Positions 49,338-58,826 of a stretch of DNA of 64,000 bases are shown piece after piece. The DNA is taken from positions 905,849 to 969,848 of the forward strand of contig NZ_JBMWAN010000001.1 in the NCBI RefSeq assembly GCF_049546785.1, in the 5' to 3' direction. Every line of letters begins with the position of its first letter. The first letter of the stretch is position 1. Both the position numbers and the translations under genes were made by a program. The notes under the pieces are model-generated. The model saw nothing but the letters and a program-made list of their open reading frames with translations. It ran no database searches and was not told the DNA's origin. Source of the stretch: Nitrospira_D sp035465795 (GTDB lineage Bacteria > Nitrospirota > Nitrospiria > Nitrospirales > Nitrospiraceae).

Positions 49338-50918
49338 GGAGAGATTGGCGACTTTCACCGACAAGATATTCGAGCTCGACTTGATCTTGTCCAACACTGC
49401 CGCCGGGAACGCCGTATCCGATCCGATGATCAACAACGCATTCCCGCCGCGTTTTTCCAGCGCGCATTGCATGCGCACAATATTGATATTGTTCTCGCCG
49501 AGCACATGGCCCACCATCCCGATCACACCGGGGCGGTCGACATTGTGAATGAACAGCATGTGCCCTTCGGGAACCACTTCGACCTTAAAGCTGTCGATCT
49601 CGACGACCCGCGCATCCTTCTTATGGTAGAGCGTGCCCGCCACCTGGTGCGAGACCTTCCCCGCCTCCACCTTGACGCGAATCAGGCTGGTAAAGTCGCC
49701 CGCGTCAGAGATCTTCACCTCTTTCACTTCGATGCCCCGCTCTTTCGCCACGATCGGAGCATTCACGTAGTTTACCGGGTTTTCCATGATGGGCGTCAGC
49801 AGGCCCTTCAACACACCGATCGTCAGCGGCGCGATCGAGAGCGTCGAGACTTCCCCGCTGTATTCCACCGTCACCCGCTCGATCCCGCCCTGGCACAATT
49901 GCGACTGCAGCGACCCCATCTTTTCCACAAGCGTCAGGTACGGCTGCAAGCGCGGCAACAATTCCGGGGCGATGGAGGGAATGTTCACGGCTCCCCTGGC
50001 AACCCCCTTCGTAAAGTAGTCCACCACCTGTTCGGCGATCCCGACCGCAACATTTTCTTGGGCTTCGGTGGTCTGAGCGCCGATGTGCGGCGTGCAAATG
50101 AAATTATCCAGGGCCAGGAGAGGGTTGTCCGCCTTGACCGGCTCTTCTTCAAATACGTCGAACGCCGCTGCGGCCACGCGCTTGCTCTTCAACGCCTCGA
50201 CCAGATCGGCTTCGTTGATGATCCCGCCGCGGGCGCAATTCACGATCAAGACACCGGGCTTCATCGTGGCAATGGCTTGCGCGTTGATGATGCCTTTTGT
50301 CTCCGGGGTCAACGGCGTGTGGACCGAAATGATATCGGCTGTTTTGAACAGCTCGGGCAACTCCATCATCGTCACGCCCATTTTCTCCGCTCGATCCGGG
50401 GCCAAGTAGGGATCGTAGGCAATCACTCTCATGCCGATCCCTTGCGCCATTTTGGTCAAATGGCTGCCGATTTGGCCGACGCCGACGATGCCGAGCACCT
50501 TATTATAGAGCTCGACGCCCATGAACTTGTCTTTTTCCCACTTCCCGGCCTTGACCGAGGCGGTGGCCTGGGGAATCCGCCGGCTCATGGCGCAGATCAT
50601 GGACATCGTGTGCTCGGCCGTGGTGACGGTATTGCCGCCCGGCGTATTCATCACGACGATGCCGCGCCGGGTGGCGGCCGGCGTATCGACGTTGTCGAGG
50701 CCGGAGCCCGCGCGTCCCACGATCTTCAACTTTTCCGCCGCCGCGATCAGCTCCTCGGTGACCTTGGTGCCGGACCGCACGATCAGCCCGTCGGCATCCT
50801 TGATCTCTTTGAACAGCTCCTCTTTCGGCATCTTGGATTTCACTACAACGGTGAATCCGGCCTTCTCGAGGAGTTCGACACCCTGCTTCGACAAACTGTC
50901 GCTGATCAGAATTTTCAT
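49335..50918 (-). CDS. serA: D-3-phosphoglycerate dehydrogenase
   Basis: 527 residues, long form. First step of serine synthesis (3-phosphoglycerate to 3-phosphohydroxypyruvate, NAD). Order: substrate domain with RSGTKVTEELI and AAEKLKIVGRAGSGLDNVD (active-site Arg region), Rossmann GIVGVGQIGSHLTKMA, ADIISVHTPLTPET, VNCARGGIINEADL (catalytic Arg), PHIGAQTTEAQENVA (catalytic His), then an allosteric substrate-binding domain and a C-terminal ACT domain (FIHNVDRPGVIGMVGHVLGENNIN). Starts 11 bp after the class V aminotransferase, forming a pair. Its stop lies at the edge of a MITE-like repeat. Confidence 0.96.
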   Translation of the reverse strand: MKILISDSLSKQGVELLEKAGFTVVVKSKMPKEELFKEIKDADGLIVRSGTKVTEELIAAAEKLKIVGRAGSGLDNVDTPAATRRGIVVMNTPGGNTVTTAEHTMSMICAMSRRIPQATASVKAGKWEKDKFMGVELYNKVLGIVGVGQIGSHLTKMAQGIGMRVIAYDPYLAPDRAEKMGVTMMELPELFKTADIISVHTPLTPETKGIINAQAIATMKPGVLIVNCARGGIINEADLVEALKSKRVAAAAFDVFEEEPVKADNPLLALDNFICTPHIGAQTTEAQENVAVGIAEQVVDYFTKGVARGAVNIPSIAPELLPRLQPYLTLVEKMGSLQSQLCQGGIERVTVEYSGEVSTLSIAPLTIGVLKGLLTPIMENPVNYVNAPIVAKERGIEVKEVKISDAGDFTSLIRVKVEAGKVSHQVAGTLYHKKDARVVEIDSFKVEVVPEGHMLFIHNVDRPGVIGMVGHVLGENNINIVRMQCALEKRGGNALLIIGSDTAFPAAVLDKIKSSSNILSVKVANLS

Positions 50919-50928
50919 GGAGACCTGC

Positions 50929-52071
50929 CTATTTCGCCATCAAGATTTCTTGTGCTTTACCCACACCGCTGCCCAACTTCACGGGATGGCCCAGCCCCTT
51001 TAAGACCATCTCGGTCGCAGCCACTGCCGTTATCACGTCAAACCGATCGGCATAGCCCATATGCGAGAGACGGAACACCTTTCCCTTCAATTGGTCCTGG
51101 CCGCCGGCGGCGGTAATCCCGTATTGGACACGGAGATTCTTATAGATGGCCTGCCCATCCACTCCATCCGGCGCGCACACCGTCGTCAAGGCGTCGCTGG
51201 GGGAATTCTTGGGGAACAGTGCCAACCCGGCAGCTTTCATTCCTTCACGCATGGCGTGGGCCAATTGCCCCTGCCGGGCAAACATCTTATCGAGCCCTTC
51301 GGCCTTCATAATTCTGAACACTTCCTGGAGACCGATAATCAGGGACACCGTGGGCGTAAACAATGTCTGGTTCTTCGCCTGGTTCTCGCGTTCTTTCTTG
51401 AAGTTGAAATAGAACGACGCGTTTTTAGCTTTTTCCGCAAACGCCCAAGCTTTGTCGCTGACGCTCACAAACGCCATCCCGGGCGGAAGCATCAGCGCTT
51501 TCTGAGATCCGGTAATGACCACATCCAGCCCCCAGGCATCGGTCTTAATATCGAAGACGCCGAGCGCGGTAATGGCGTCCACGACGAGAATCGTGTTCTC
51601 GCATCCCTTGACGATCTCCCCGAGCGCCTTTACATCGTGGGACACGCCGGTGGAGGTTTCACTGGCTTGCACATACACGGCTTTAATGGCGGGATCCTTC
51701 TTCAGCGCGTCGGCGACGAGCTGCGGGTCCACGGCATGGCCCCATTCCACCTTAATCTCAGTTGCCTGGACACCGAACGCCTTGCAGATCTTGCCCCATC
51801 GCTCGCCGAATTTTCCGCCATTCACGAACAGGGCCTTATCGCCGGGTGACAGGAAGTTCGATACCGATCCCTCCATCCCTCCCGTTCCGGAAGAGGCGAG
51901 CATCAACACATCATTCTGGGTCTGAAATAACCACTTGAGCCCCTCGCGGACTTCGGCAAAGATCGGATCGAACTCTGGCGCCCGGTGGTGAATCATGGGG
52001 CGCGCCATCGCCAGCAACACTTCCGGGGGCACAGGCGTGGGGCCGGGGGCCAATAGATACCGCTTCAACAT
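50929..52071 (-). CDS. Class V aminotransferase (serine/alanine-glyoxylate type)
   Basis: 380 residues. PLP enzyme: YLLAPGPTPVPPEVLLAM at the N-terminus, RAPEFDPIFAEVREGLKWLFQT, LMLASSGTGGMEGSVSNF, VVDAITALGVFDI (PLP Asp), VVITGSQKALMLPPGMAFVS (catalytic Lys near 190) and KVFRLSHMGY (substrate carboxylate Arg). The family includes alanine-glyoxylate and serine-glyoxylate aminotransferases. Located 11 bp upstream of serA in the same direction. No serC was seen in the window, so this enzyme may do the phosphoserine transamination step; this is inference from gene order. Confidence 0.85.
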   Translation of the reverse strand: MLKRYLLAPGPTPVPPEVLLAMARPMIHHRAPEFDPIFAEVREGLKWLFQTQNDVLMLASSGTGGMEGSVSNFLSPGDKALFVNGGKFGERWGKICKAFGVQATEIKVEWGHAVDPQLVADALKKDPAIKAVYVQASETSTGVSHDVKALGEIVKGCENTILVVDAITALGVFDIKTDAWGLDVVITGSQKALMLPPGMAFVSVSDKAWAFAEKAKNASFYFNFKKERENQAKNQTLFTPTVSLIIGLQEVFRIMKAEGLDKMFARQGQLAHAMREGMKAAGLALFPKNSPSDALTTVCAPDGVDGQAIYKNLRVQYGITAAGGQDQLKGKVFRLSHMGYADRFDVITAVAATEMVLKGLGHPVKLGSGVGKAQEILMAK

Positions 52072-52299
52072 TGACCGATCCTCCTTCGATAATACCCGTG
52101 GGGAATTGACCAGAAAAGAGGCGGTACGCTACCACTAGCGCCACGAGACTGTCAAGAAATCACAGGGCAGAAAGGGCACAGCGAATATCAGGCAGCGGAA
52201 TGTTCTTCACCGTTGCGTCCGCTCAGAAATAAACTCCGAACCAAGCCTCACTCCCGCCACCATGCCGCACGCACTCCACGACCTAACCTGTTCTATTTC

Positions 52300-52328
52300 T
52301 TGACAACCTACAAAGGCATCGCTAGTCT
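52300..52328 (+). promoter_or_regulatory. Candidate sigma-70 promoter of the transglycosylase
   Basis: TTGACA (52300-52305, perfect -35), 17-nt spacer, TAGTCT (52323-52328). Predicted start near 52335, about 45 nt before the TTG start codon at 52381. The stretch 52072-52299 shows no gene. Confidence 0.5.
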
Positions 52329-52380
52329 ACCCATAAAAGAGACACCTCCCCAACCTCCTCACCGGAACGCGAGGGCTACC

Positions 52381-53637
52381 TTGGATCAGTTGAGAACCGT
52401 TGTTTCCACCCTATGCCTCCTGCCCCTTTTGCTGGTCGCAGCGATCCTTTGCATGCCGGCTGAGAGTCATGCGCAAACGACTTCTCCCGATATCATTCCC
52501 GAGATGAATCCGGCTGAAGAAGACGATGAGCCCGATGCCAACCTGGTCCCACTCGAAGCGGAACTCACCCTCACTCCTCCCGATGTGACCGCCCCTGCGG
52601 AAAGCGTACCTCCGCAACCCCGTTCAACCATTCAAACTGCGCAGGCTCCGGAAACCGCCGCACCCGCCTATAACATTCCCGTAGTAATTGATCCGACCGT
52701 CCAGAACCATATTCACTTTTTCAACATCTCGATCCGCTCCCGATTTGAACAGTGGCTGATCAGACTCAGCCGCTATCGGCCGCTGGTGGAGAACATCTTC
52801 TCGGAATTCAATCTCCCGAGCGATCTCGTGTACTTATCGCTCGTCGAAAGCGGATTTAACCCCCATGCCTATTCACGCGCCAAAGCCACAGGGCCCTGGC
52901 AGTTTATGAAAGGCACAGGACTGCTGTACGGCCTGCGGATCGACCATTACGTCGATGAACGGCGCGATCCGATCAAGTCGACCGTTGCGGCGGCGCGATA
53001 CCTGCGAGATCTTTACGACTTATTCGGCACCTGGCCGCTGGCCATGGCGGCATACAATGCCGGCGAGGGGAAAGTCATGCGGGCCCTGCACAAGGCGCAA
53101 GCCGAGACGTTCTCGGATATTTCCAAAACCAAACTCATTCGCGCCGAAACCAAACAATATGTTCCTCGAATCATGGCTGCGACGGTCATCGCGAGAAATC
53201 CTGACCAATACGGATTTTCACAGGAGCCTGTCGCCCCGCACCAGTTTGAGGAAGTGGCGGTCAATCGGCCGCTCCATTTCAGAGCCATTGCGAATACCAC
53301 AGGCATCTCGTACGAAGAACTTAAGCTCCTCAATCCGGAATTGCGGCGTGATGCCACCCCGCCCGATGATTCGTCGTACCACTTGAAGGTGCCGGTAGGG
53401 ACAGGGTCGAAACTCGCGCAACTCCTCGACCGCATACCGACCTACAAATTCCCCCCGCTCCCGGCGCGGGCGAAGCAGGTCAAAACCGATAACAGCCGGT
53501 GGTACAAAGTTCGCGCGGGCGACACGCTGGAGAAAGTCTCCAAACGCTTTCGTGTCCCACTGAAAACACTCAGGACGAAGAACAACCTGACCAGTCCCGT
53601 CATCAAGCCCGGCGAACTCTTAATCATCGGGCGATAG
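52381..53637 (+). CDS. mltD: MltD-like lytic transglycosylase with LysM
   Basis: 418 residues from TTG 52381, preferred because GAGGG lies 5 nt before it, a signal peptide (VVSTLCLLPLLLVAAILCMPAESHA) starts right after, and the good promoter lies upstream; an upstream ATG at 52213 would lie before the promoter. After an acidic Pro-rich linker comes the SLT domain: LPSDLVYLSLVESGFNPHAYS with the catalytic Glu (about 157), ATGPWQFMKGTGLLYGL and WPLAMAAYNAGEGKV. One LysM at the C-terminus (WYKVRAGDTLEKVSKRF). It cuts murein to anhydro-muropeptides, which links to the AmgK/MurU recycling pair. Confidence 0.86.
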   Translation: MDQLRTVVSTLCLLPLLLVAAILCMPAESHAQTTSPDIIPEMNPAEEDDEPDANLVPLEAELTLTPPDVTAPAESVPPQPRSTIQTAQAPETAAPAYNIPVVIDPTVQNHIHFFNISIRSRFEQWLIRLSRYRPLVENIFSEFNLPSDLVYLSLVESGFNPHAYSRAKATGPWQFMKGTGLLYGLRIDHYVDERRDPIKSTVAAARYLRDLYDLFGTWPLAMAAYNAGEGKVMRALHKAQAETFSDISKTKLIRAETKQYVPRIMAATVIARNPDQYGFSQEPVAPHQFEEVAVNRPLHFRAIANTTGISYEELKLLNPELRRDATPPDDSSYHLKVPVGTGSKLAQLLDRIPTYKFPPLPARAKQVKTDNSRWYKVRAGDTLEKVSKRFRVPLKTLRTKNNLTSPVIKPGELLIIGR

Positions 53638-53700
53638 CGGACAGCCGCCCTCCTCCCTTGCCGGAATCAGCAACGGACCCGGTGGCGCCTGTTACGTGCC

Positions 53701-54483
53701 TTAGGGTTTCTTGGGGGCGGCTGGTGAAGCCGTGGATGAGGCTTGAGCGGGAGCCGCGGCAGCAGGATCCGGGGATTTCTTGACTTCGAGCGCCTTCACC
53801 CTGACCGCCGCCTCATTCGCCAGCGGGGAGTTCGGATAATTCTTCATCAAGTCTTGATAATGCGCCAGGGCTCCCTCCGGGCGAGAGAGACTTTCTTCAA
53901 GCCGGGCCAATTCAAAGAGGGCGTGATCCCGATTCAGCGATCCGGGGATTTCGAGCACGGACGAATAGGCCTTGGCGGCCTGGTCGCGGTCGCCCTTCAA
54001 TAAATACGCATACCCCAGGCGCTGTTGGACAAGCCCCAGCAAGGACGTATTGGAGCCATACATCAGAATGAAACGCTTATAGGCCTCGATGGCCGCGTCC
54101 ACCTCGTTGGCCTGGACCAAGGCGTTGCCCAGCTGAAACAGTGCCACCGGAGCGGTCTGAGTGCGGGGGTATTCCTCAACGACTTTTCGATAGAGGGCAA
54201 TCGCTTCCTTCAGGTTCATCTCCGACTTCTTGGGATCGTCGGCGGGCCGGGTGAAATAATGCAGCGTCGCCTCGTGCTCCAGGTCCTGCGCTTTTTGTGC
54301 GGTCTGAGCGTCGTACCACAACACCCCCCCGACAATGCCGGTCGCCACAATGACAATGGCAATCCCCACAAGCAATGGACCGCGATAGAGACGCAACGTC
54401 TCGAGCAGGCGCTCCATATTGCCGGCCAGATGCGCTTCATCCATCGGCAACGTCTTCGGAGGAACTTTGATGCGATAGGTCAT
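53701..54483 (-). CDS. Membrane-anchored TPR protein (YfgM/TolA-like architecture)
   Basis: 260 residues. One membrane helix near the N-terminus (GPLLVGIAIVIVATGIVGGVLWY) preceded by a short cytoplasmic segment, then about 4 TPR repeats (LKEAIALYRKVVEEYP, APVALFQLGNALVQANEVDAAIEAYKRFILMYG, RLGYAYLLKGDRDQAAKAYSSVL, HALFELARLEESLSRPEGALAHYQ) and an Ala/Pro-rich tail. This is the layout of YfgM-type Sec-associated periplasmic chaperones; the family name is by architecture only. Convergent with the transglycosylase and divergent from bioF. Confidence 0.75.
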   Translation of the reverse strand: MTYRIKVPPKTLPMDEAHLAGNMERLLETLRLYRGPLLVGIAIVIVATGIVGGVLWYDAQTAQKAQDLEHEATLHYFTRPADDPKKSEMNLKEAIALYRKVVEEYPRTQTAPVALFQLGNALVQANEVDAAIEAYKRFILMYGSNTSLLGLVQQRLGYAYLLKGDRDQAAKAYSSVLEIPGSLNRDHALFELARLEESLSRPEGALAHYQDLMKNYPNSPLANEAAVRVKALEVKKSPDPAAAAPAQASSTASPAAPKKP

Positions 54484-54569
54484 AATTCAATCAGCCGGAT
54501 AGGCATTCCCTTCATATGAGCCTCGGCCTTATACTAGGGATCGATTTGCCTTGTCAATGCAGATAGAGC

Positions 54570-55793
54570 ATGGCCGACCTCCCAGTCACCGACCCGCCCA
54601 TATCGTCGACCGGGAATGAGGCCTTCAATCGCATGTTTCATGATCGTCTTCAACAACTGGCCGACCGATCTCTGCTGAGACAACTGCGCCCGCTCGGCTC
54701 AGCCACCGGCCCCACCGTCGAACTCTCCGGACGGACCGTCATTCTGCTGTCCTCAAACGACTACCTGGGCCTCGCCACCCACCCGGAGGTCATTCAGGCC
54801 GCGATTCAGGCGACAGAGCGATATGGAACCGGTGCGGGCGCCTCCCGCCTGGTCTGCGGAACACTCCCCCCTCATGAAGAGTTGGAGGCGGCGCTCGCCG
54901 CCTTTAAGCGCACCCCGGCCGCACTGACCTTCGGATCAGGCTACCTGGCCAACGTGGGCGTCATCCCCACCCTCATCGGCAAAGACGGACTGATCCTGGC
55001 CGATCGACTCAGCCATGCCAGCCTCATCGACGGCTGCCGGCTGAGTGGCGCCGATTTTCGCGTCTACCGGCACCGGGATCTCGATCATCTGGAATCCATT
55101 CTGAAACGACGCGCTGCCGGCCGGCCGACCCTGATCGTGACTGATGGCCTCTTCAGCATGGACGGCGACCTGGCTCCCCTTCCTGAACTGGCGGCGCTGG
55201 CGGCACGATTCGAAGCCATGCTCTATGTTGACGATGCCCACGGAACCGGCGTGATGGGGCCTTCAGGCCGGGGAACCCTGGAACACTTTGACGTGGAGGG
55301 TCAGATTCCTTTTCATATGGGAACGCTCGGAAAAGCGCTGGGCAGCAGCGGAGCCTACATTGCCGGCAGCGCAGATTTGATTCGCTATCTCATCAATACC
55401 TGCAAGCCGTTCATCTTCACCACCGCGCCGCCCCCCGGCGCCGCCGCCGCCGCCACGGCCGCCCTCGCCGTGATTCAGAAGGATCCGGCGCGCCGGGCAC
55501 GTCTCTGGGCAAACCGTGACCGGCTCTACACCGGGCTCCGGCGCATCGGCTTCCGCCTGACAGAGACCGTCAGCCCCATCCTCCCCGTTCTTGTGGGGGA
55601 AGCGGACAAAGCTCTGGCCTTCGCCGAACAACTCCTCGCGCAGGGGGTCTACGCCCCGGCGATTCGCCCGCCGACCGTCCCGGATGCCACCAGCCGCATC
55701 CGGGTCACCGTCACCTCCGAACACACAGCCGAGCAGCTTGACGCCGCGCTCACCGCATTCGCACATGCGGGAACCGCTGCCGGCCTGCGCTGA
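54570..55793 (+). CDS. bioF: 8-amino-7-oxononanoate synthase
   Basis: 407 residues. PLP-dependent alpha-oxoamine synthase in biotin synthesis (pimeloyl-thioester plus alanine). Seen: SSNDYLGLATHPEVIQAA, GTGAGASRLVCGTLPPHEELE, FGSGYLANVGVI, DRLSHASLIDGCRLSGA, VTDGLFSMDGDLAPL, VDDAHGTGVMG (PLP Asp/His) and MGTLGKALGSSGAY with the catalytic Lys near 255. All are canonical. Other bio genes are not in the window. KBL-type ligase is a weaker alternative. Only a weak ribosome binding site (GATAGAG) precedes the ATG. Confidence 0.9.
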   Translation: MADLPVTDPPISSTGNEAFNRMFHDRLQQLADRSLLRQLRPLGSATGPTVELSGRTVILLSSNDYLGLATHPEVIQAAIQATERYGTGAGASRLVCGTLPPHEELEAALAAFKRTPAALTFGSGYLANVGVIPTLIGKDGLILADRLSHASLIDGCRLSGADFRVYRHRDLDHLESILKRRAAGRPTLIVTDGLFSMDGDLAPLPELAALAARFEAMLYVDDAHGTGVMGPSGRGTLEHFDVEGQIPFHMGTLGKALGSSGAYIAGSADLIRYLINTCKPFIFTTAPPPGAAAAATAALAVIQKDPARRARLWANRDRLYTGLRRIGFRLTETVSPILPVLVGEADKALAFAEQLLAQGVYAPAIRPPTVPDATSRIRVTVTSEHTAEQLDAALTAFAHAGTAAGLR

Positions 55794-55942
55794 CGCTTCC
55801 CCCTCCACCGCTTCCTGCGAATTTCTTGCTTTCCCATCGTGCTATGGCATGATGCTCCCATAGTTCTCCTCCCGCACAGACCGAGACGAGCCGGTGGGGA
55901 AGAGATGCCCGTACTTCCGTCCTTCTATACGGAGACTGCTCA

Positions 55943-56998
55943 ATGGATATTTCTAAGCTGCTGACCTTCTCGGTGAAAGAAGGCGCCTCCGACTGCCACA
56001 TCAGCGCCGGCGAGCCCCCCATGATCCGCCTGCATGGCGACCTCAAAAAGCTCGATCACCCCGCGCTGACCCCGGACGAGACGCATGCCCTGATCTACGA
56101 CATGATGAACGACGCCCAACGGAAAAACTTCGAGGAGAAGCGCGAGTGCGACTTTTCTTTCGAGCTCGGCGACATCGCGCGGTTTCGCGTCAACGTGTTT
56201 GTGCAACAGCGCGGCCTCGGCGCCGTCTTCCGGAATATTCCCACTCAGATTCTGCCGCTCGAAAAGCTCGGCATGCCGCCAATCCTCCGCCAGCTCTGCG
56301 ACAAGGAAAAAGGCTTGATCCTGGTGACCGGTCCTACCGGTTCCGGAAAATCCACTACGCTGGCCGGCATGGTCGATTATCTGAACAATACGTTTGAAGG
56401 GCATATCATCACGATCGAGGACCCGATCGAGTTCGTCCATAAGTCCAAGAAATGCCTCGTCAACCAGCGCGAACTGGGCGTGCATACCCTCTCCTTCGCC
56501 AACGCCTTGAAGTCCGCCCTCCGTGAAGACCCGGATATCGTGCTCGTCGGCGAAATGCGCGATCTCGAAACGATCCAGCTCGCCCTGACCGCGGCGGAAA
56601 CCGGCCACCTGGTCTTTGGCACGCTGCACACCTCCAGCGCGCCCAAAACCATCGACCGCATCATCGACGCCTTTCCTCCGTCGCAACAGGCCCAAATCCG
56701 CACCCAGCTCTCGGAAGCCTTGGAAGCCGTCATCACCCAAACGCTGCTCAAGAAAAAGACCGGAGGGCGCGCCGCGGCGCTGGAAATCATGGTGGCCACC
56801 ACGGCCGTGCGCAACCTTATCCGGGAGGCCAAGCTCCATCAGATTCCCGGCATCATGCAGGCCAGCCAAAAGGACGGCATGCAGACGATGGACATGGCCC
56901 TGGTTGAGCTGGCCTCTCGCGGCGTCGTGACCAAAGCCGAAGCGCAGTCGCGCAGCATGAACCCGAATCTCTTCGGGTCGGCCATTGGCGCAGCCTAA
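55943..56998 (+). CDS. pilT: Type IV pilus retraction ATPase PilT
   Basis: 351 residues, ATG 55943 with GGAG 9 nt upstream. PilT secretion ATPase: DISKLLTFSVKEGASDCHIS, VTGPTGSGKSTTLAGMVDYLN (Walker A), EDPIEFVHKSKKCLVNQRE (Asp box), LREDPDIVLVGEMRDLETIQLALTAAETGH (Walker B with Glu, His box) and GTLHTSSAPKTIDRIID. C-terminal AIRNLIRE-type motif (AVRNLIREAKLHQIPGIMQ) required for retraction is present. Powers pilus disassembly and twitching. Followed 26 bp later by a second PilT-like gene. Confidence 0.94.
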   Translation: MDISKLLTFSVKEGASDCHISAGEPPMIRLHGDLKKLDHPALTPDETHALIYDMMNDAQRKNFEEKRECDFSFELGDIARFRVNVFVQQRGLGAVFRNIPTQILPLEKLGMPPILRQLCDKEKGLILVTGPTGSGKSTTLAGMVDYLNNTFEGHIITIEDPIEFVHKSKKCLVNQRELGVHTLSFANALKSALREDPDIVLVGEMRDLETIQLALTAAETGHLVFGTLHTSSAPKTIDRIIDAFPPSQQAQIRTQLSEALEAVITQTLLKKKTGGRAAALEIMVATTAVRNLIREAKLHQIPGIMQASQKDGMQTMDMALVELASRGVVTKAEAQSRSMNPNLFGSAIGAA

Positions 56999-57024
56999 CC
57001 GCCCATTTACCACGGAGCCCGATT

Positions 57025-58194
57025 ATGGATATTCGCAGCCTCTTAAAGGTGATGGTCGACCGTGAAGCCTCGGATCTCTATCTGACGATCGATGCCCCGC
57101 CCATCTATCGCATCCACGGATCGACACAACGCACCGATGCCCCGCCCTTCACCAACGAACAGTTGGAGGCCCTGGCGCTGGCGCTCATGCGCGGGCAACA
57201 GCGCGGCGAGTTCGAAGAAAAGATGGAGATGAACCTGGCCCTGTACTATAAGGAGCTCGGCCGGTTCCGCGTGAATATCTTCCGGCAAAAGGGCAACGTC
57301 GGACTGGTCTTTCGTCATATCAAAGCGGAAATTCAAACCGTCGAGCAGCTCCAGCTCCCTCCCATCATCAAAGATATCGTCATGACGAAACGCGGGCTGG
57401 TGCTGGTGGTCGGCGCCACCGGCTCCGGCAAATCCACCTCCCTGGCGGCCATGATCGATCACCGGAACACCGTGCATCCCGGCCACATCATCACCGTCGA
57501 AGACCCGATCGAGTTTGTGCACAGCCACAAGAAGTCGTTGATCACTCAGCGGGAAATCGGATTCGACACCCTGAACTTTCAAAATGCCCTCAAAAACACG
57601 CTCCGGCAGGCCCCGGACGTGATTCTCATCGGAGAAATCCGGGATACCGAGACGATGGAGGCGGCGATTACCTTCGCGGAAACCGGCCACCTCTGCATCG
57701 GCACCCTGCACTCGAACAACGCCAACCAGGCCATCGAGCGCATCATGAACTTCTTCCCGGTTGAGCGTCACGCACAGATCTATCTGCAATTATCGCTGAA
57801 CCTCCGGGCCATCATCTCCCAGCGGCTCATTCCCTCGACGGATGGCCGACGGGTCCCGGCCCTCGAAATCATGCTGGACACCCCACGCATCAAGGACTTG
57901 ATCAAAAAAGCGGAAGTCGACATTTTGAAAGAAGCGATGGAGCAAGGCATCGACGAAGGCTGCCAGACCTTCGATCACGTCCTGCTCCAACTGTACAAGG
58001 CCAACAAAATCTCCCTGGAGCAAGCCCTCATCAATGCCGACAGCGCCAACAATCTCCGGTTAAAGATTAAACTGGAAGGGCTGAAAGGCGACGATGCCGT
58101 GAATGCCTTGCTGGACAAACAGGGAGGGGGCCAGCAGGGCGACGCATTCAAGATCCAGAGTACCGGGAAGATCGCTCAGTTGCGGAAGACCTAG
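57025..58194 (+). CDS. pilU: PilT-like/PilU secretion ATPase
   Basis: 389 residues. Second PilT-family ATPase: LLKVMVDREASDLYLT, VVGATGSGKSTSLAAMIDHRN (Walker A), EDPIEFVHSHKKSLITQRE, LRQAPDVILIGEIRDTETMEAAITFAETGHLC and GTLHSNNANQAIERIMNFF. Distinct from PilT in its longer C-terminus (SLEQALINADSANNLRLKIKLEG...) and in the motif TPRIKDLIKKAEVDILKEAMEQG, typical of PilU. PilU cooperates with PilT as an accessory retraction motor. The name is from this C-terminal form and gene order. Confidence 0.88.
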   Translation: MDIRSLLKVMVDREASDLYLTIDAPPIYRIHGSTQRTDAPPFTNEQLEALALALMRGQQRGEFEEKMEMNLALYYKELGRFRVNIFRQKGNVGLVFRHIKAEIQTVEQLQLPPIIKDIVMTKRGLVLVVGATGSGKSTSLAAMIDHRNTVHPGHIITVEDPIEFVHSHKKSLITQREIGFDTLNFQNALKNTLRQAPDVILIGEIRDTETMEAAITFAETGHLCIGTLHSNNANQAIERIMNFFPVERHAQIYLQLSLNLRAIISQRLIPSTDGRRVPALEIMLDTPRIKDLIKKAEVDILKEAMEQGIDEGCQTFDHVLLQLYKANKISLEQALINADSANNLRLKIKLEGLKGDDAVNALLDKQGGGQQGDAFKIQSTGKIAQLRKT

Positions 58195-58230
58195 GCCGGC
58201 CAACGCCGCACTCCTCCGGCCGCCCGGCGC

Positions 58231-58770
58231 TCATTTCACTTGAGCACGCTCGGTCTGAGACTCAAGATAGTCGGCGATTTTCTCCAGCGCGAGAGCGCTC
58301 AACTTCGTCCCATACCACGACGGCATCGTCCGCTCAGGAAAACCGGGCACGACGAAGGCCGCCGGATCGACGACGGACTCCACGATATACTCATGCACCG
58401 TTTGAGCTGTCCCGCCATATGAGGGATCCGCCAGCCGCCGGGCTCCCGTTGTCCCCAGGACAAGCGCAGGACCGACCTGGCCGTTGGCGCCTGGAATGCC
58501 GGGAATGAGGTGACACACCGCACATCCGGCCCGGGTAAAGATCTCGCTCACCGGCTCTTCTCCCGTCACCAGAGGAATATTTTCCGGAGAGAGCCCGGTA
58601 GCCAGGCTAGGGCTCACGGGCGAAGCGGGTGGAGACACCGGACCCGGGGCCCTGAGCATCCAGAGCGCGTAGAGCAACACCAGGCCGGTGACCATCAAGG
58701 TGATGGCTTGTTCAGGCGAACGTGGAGAACGAGGCTTTTTAGAGGAAGACTCGGACATGGACAATTCCAT
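58231..58770 (-). CDS. Membrane-anchored monohaem cytochrome c
   Basis: 179 residues. N-terminal membrane anchor (AITLMVTGLVLLYALWML), Pro/Ser-rich linker, then a class I cytochrome c domain with haem site CAVCH (about residues 83-87), IPGANGQVGPAL and an axial Met in RTMPSWYGTKL. A single haem c facing the periplasm. Start ATG 58770, with 58758 as an alternative. It lies about 5 kb from nxrB and next to an FGE-fold protein. It could be an electron carrier, but nothing in the sequence links it directly to nitrite oxidation. Confidence 0.82.
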   Translation of the reverse strand: MELSMSESSSKKPRSPRSPEQAITLMVTGLVLLYALWMLRAPGPVSPPASPVSPSLATGLSPENIPLVTGEEPVSEIFTRAGCAVCHLIPGIPGANGQVGPALVLGTTGARRLADPSYGGTAQTVHEYIVESVVDPAAFVVPGFPERTMPSWYGTKLSALALEKIADYLESQTERAQVK

Positions 58771-58826
58771 GCGGCACTCGCTTCAAAGAAGCCATCACTG
58801 TTGGGGATTTGGGAAACGGACCCCGT

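Noticed and set aside
49467..51116. Plus-strand open frame of about 549 codons
   Set aside because: Antisense to serA and the start of the aminotransferase, both with complete catalytic motifs; no ribosome binding site or domain.
52213..52380. Upstream ATG start for the transglycosylase
   Set aside because: It lies before the likely promoter (52300-52328) and would bury the signal peptide 57 residues into the protein.
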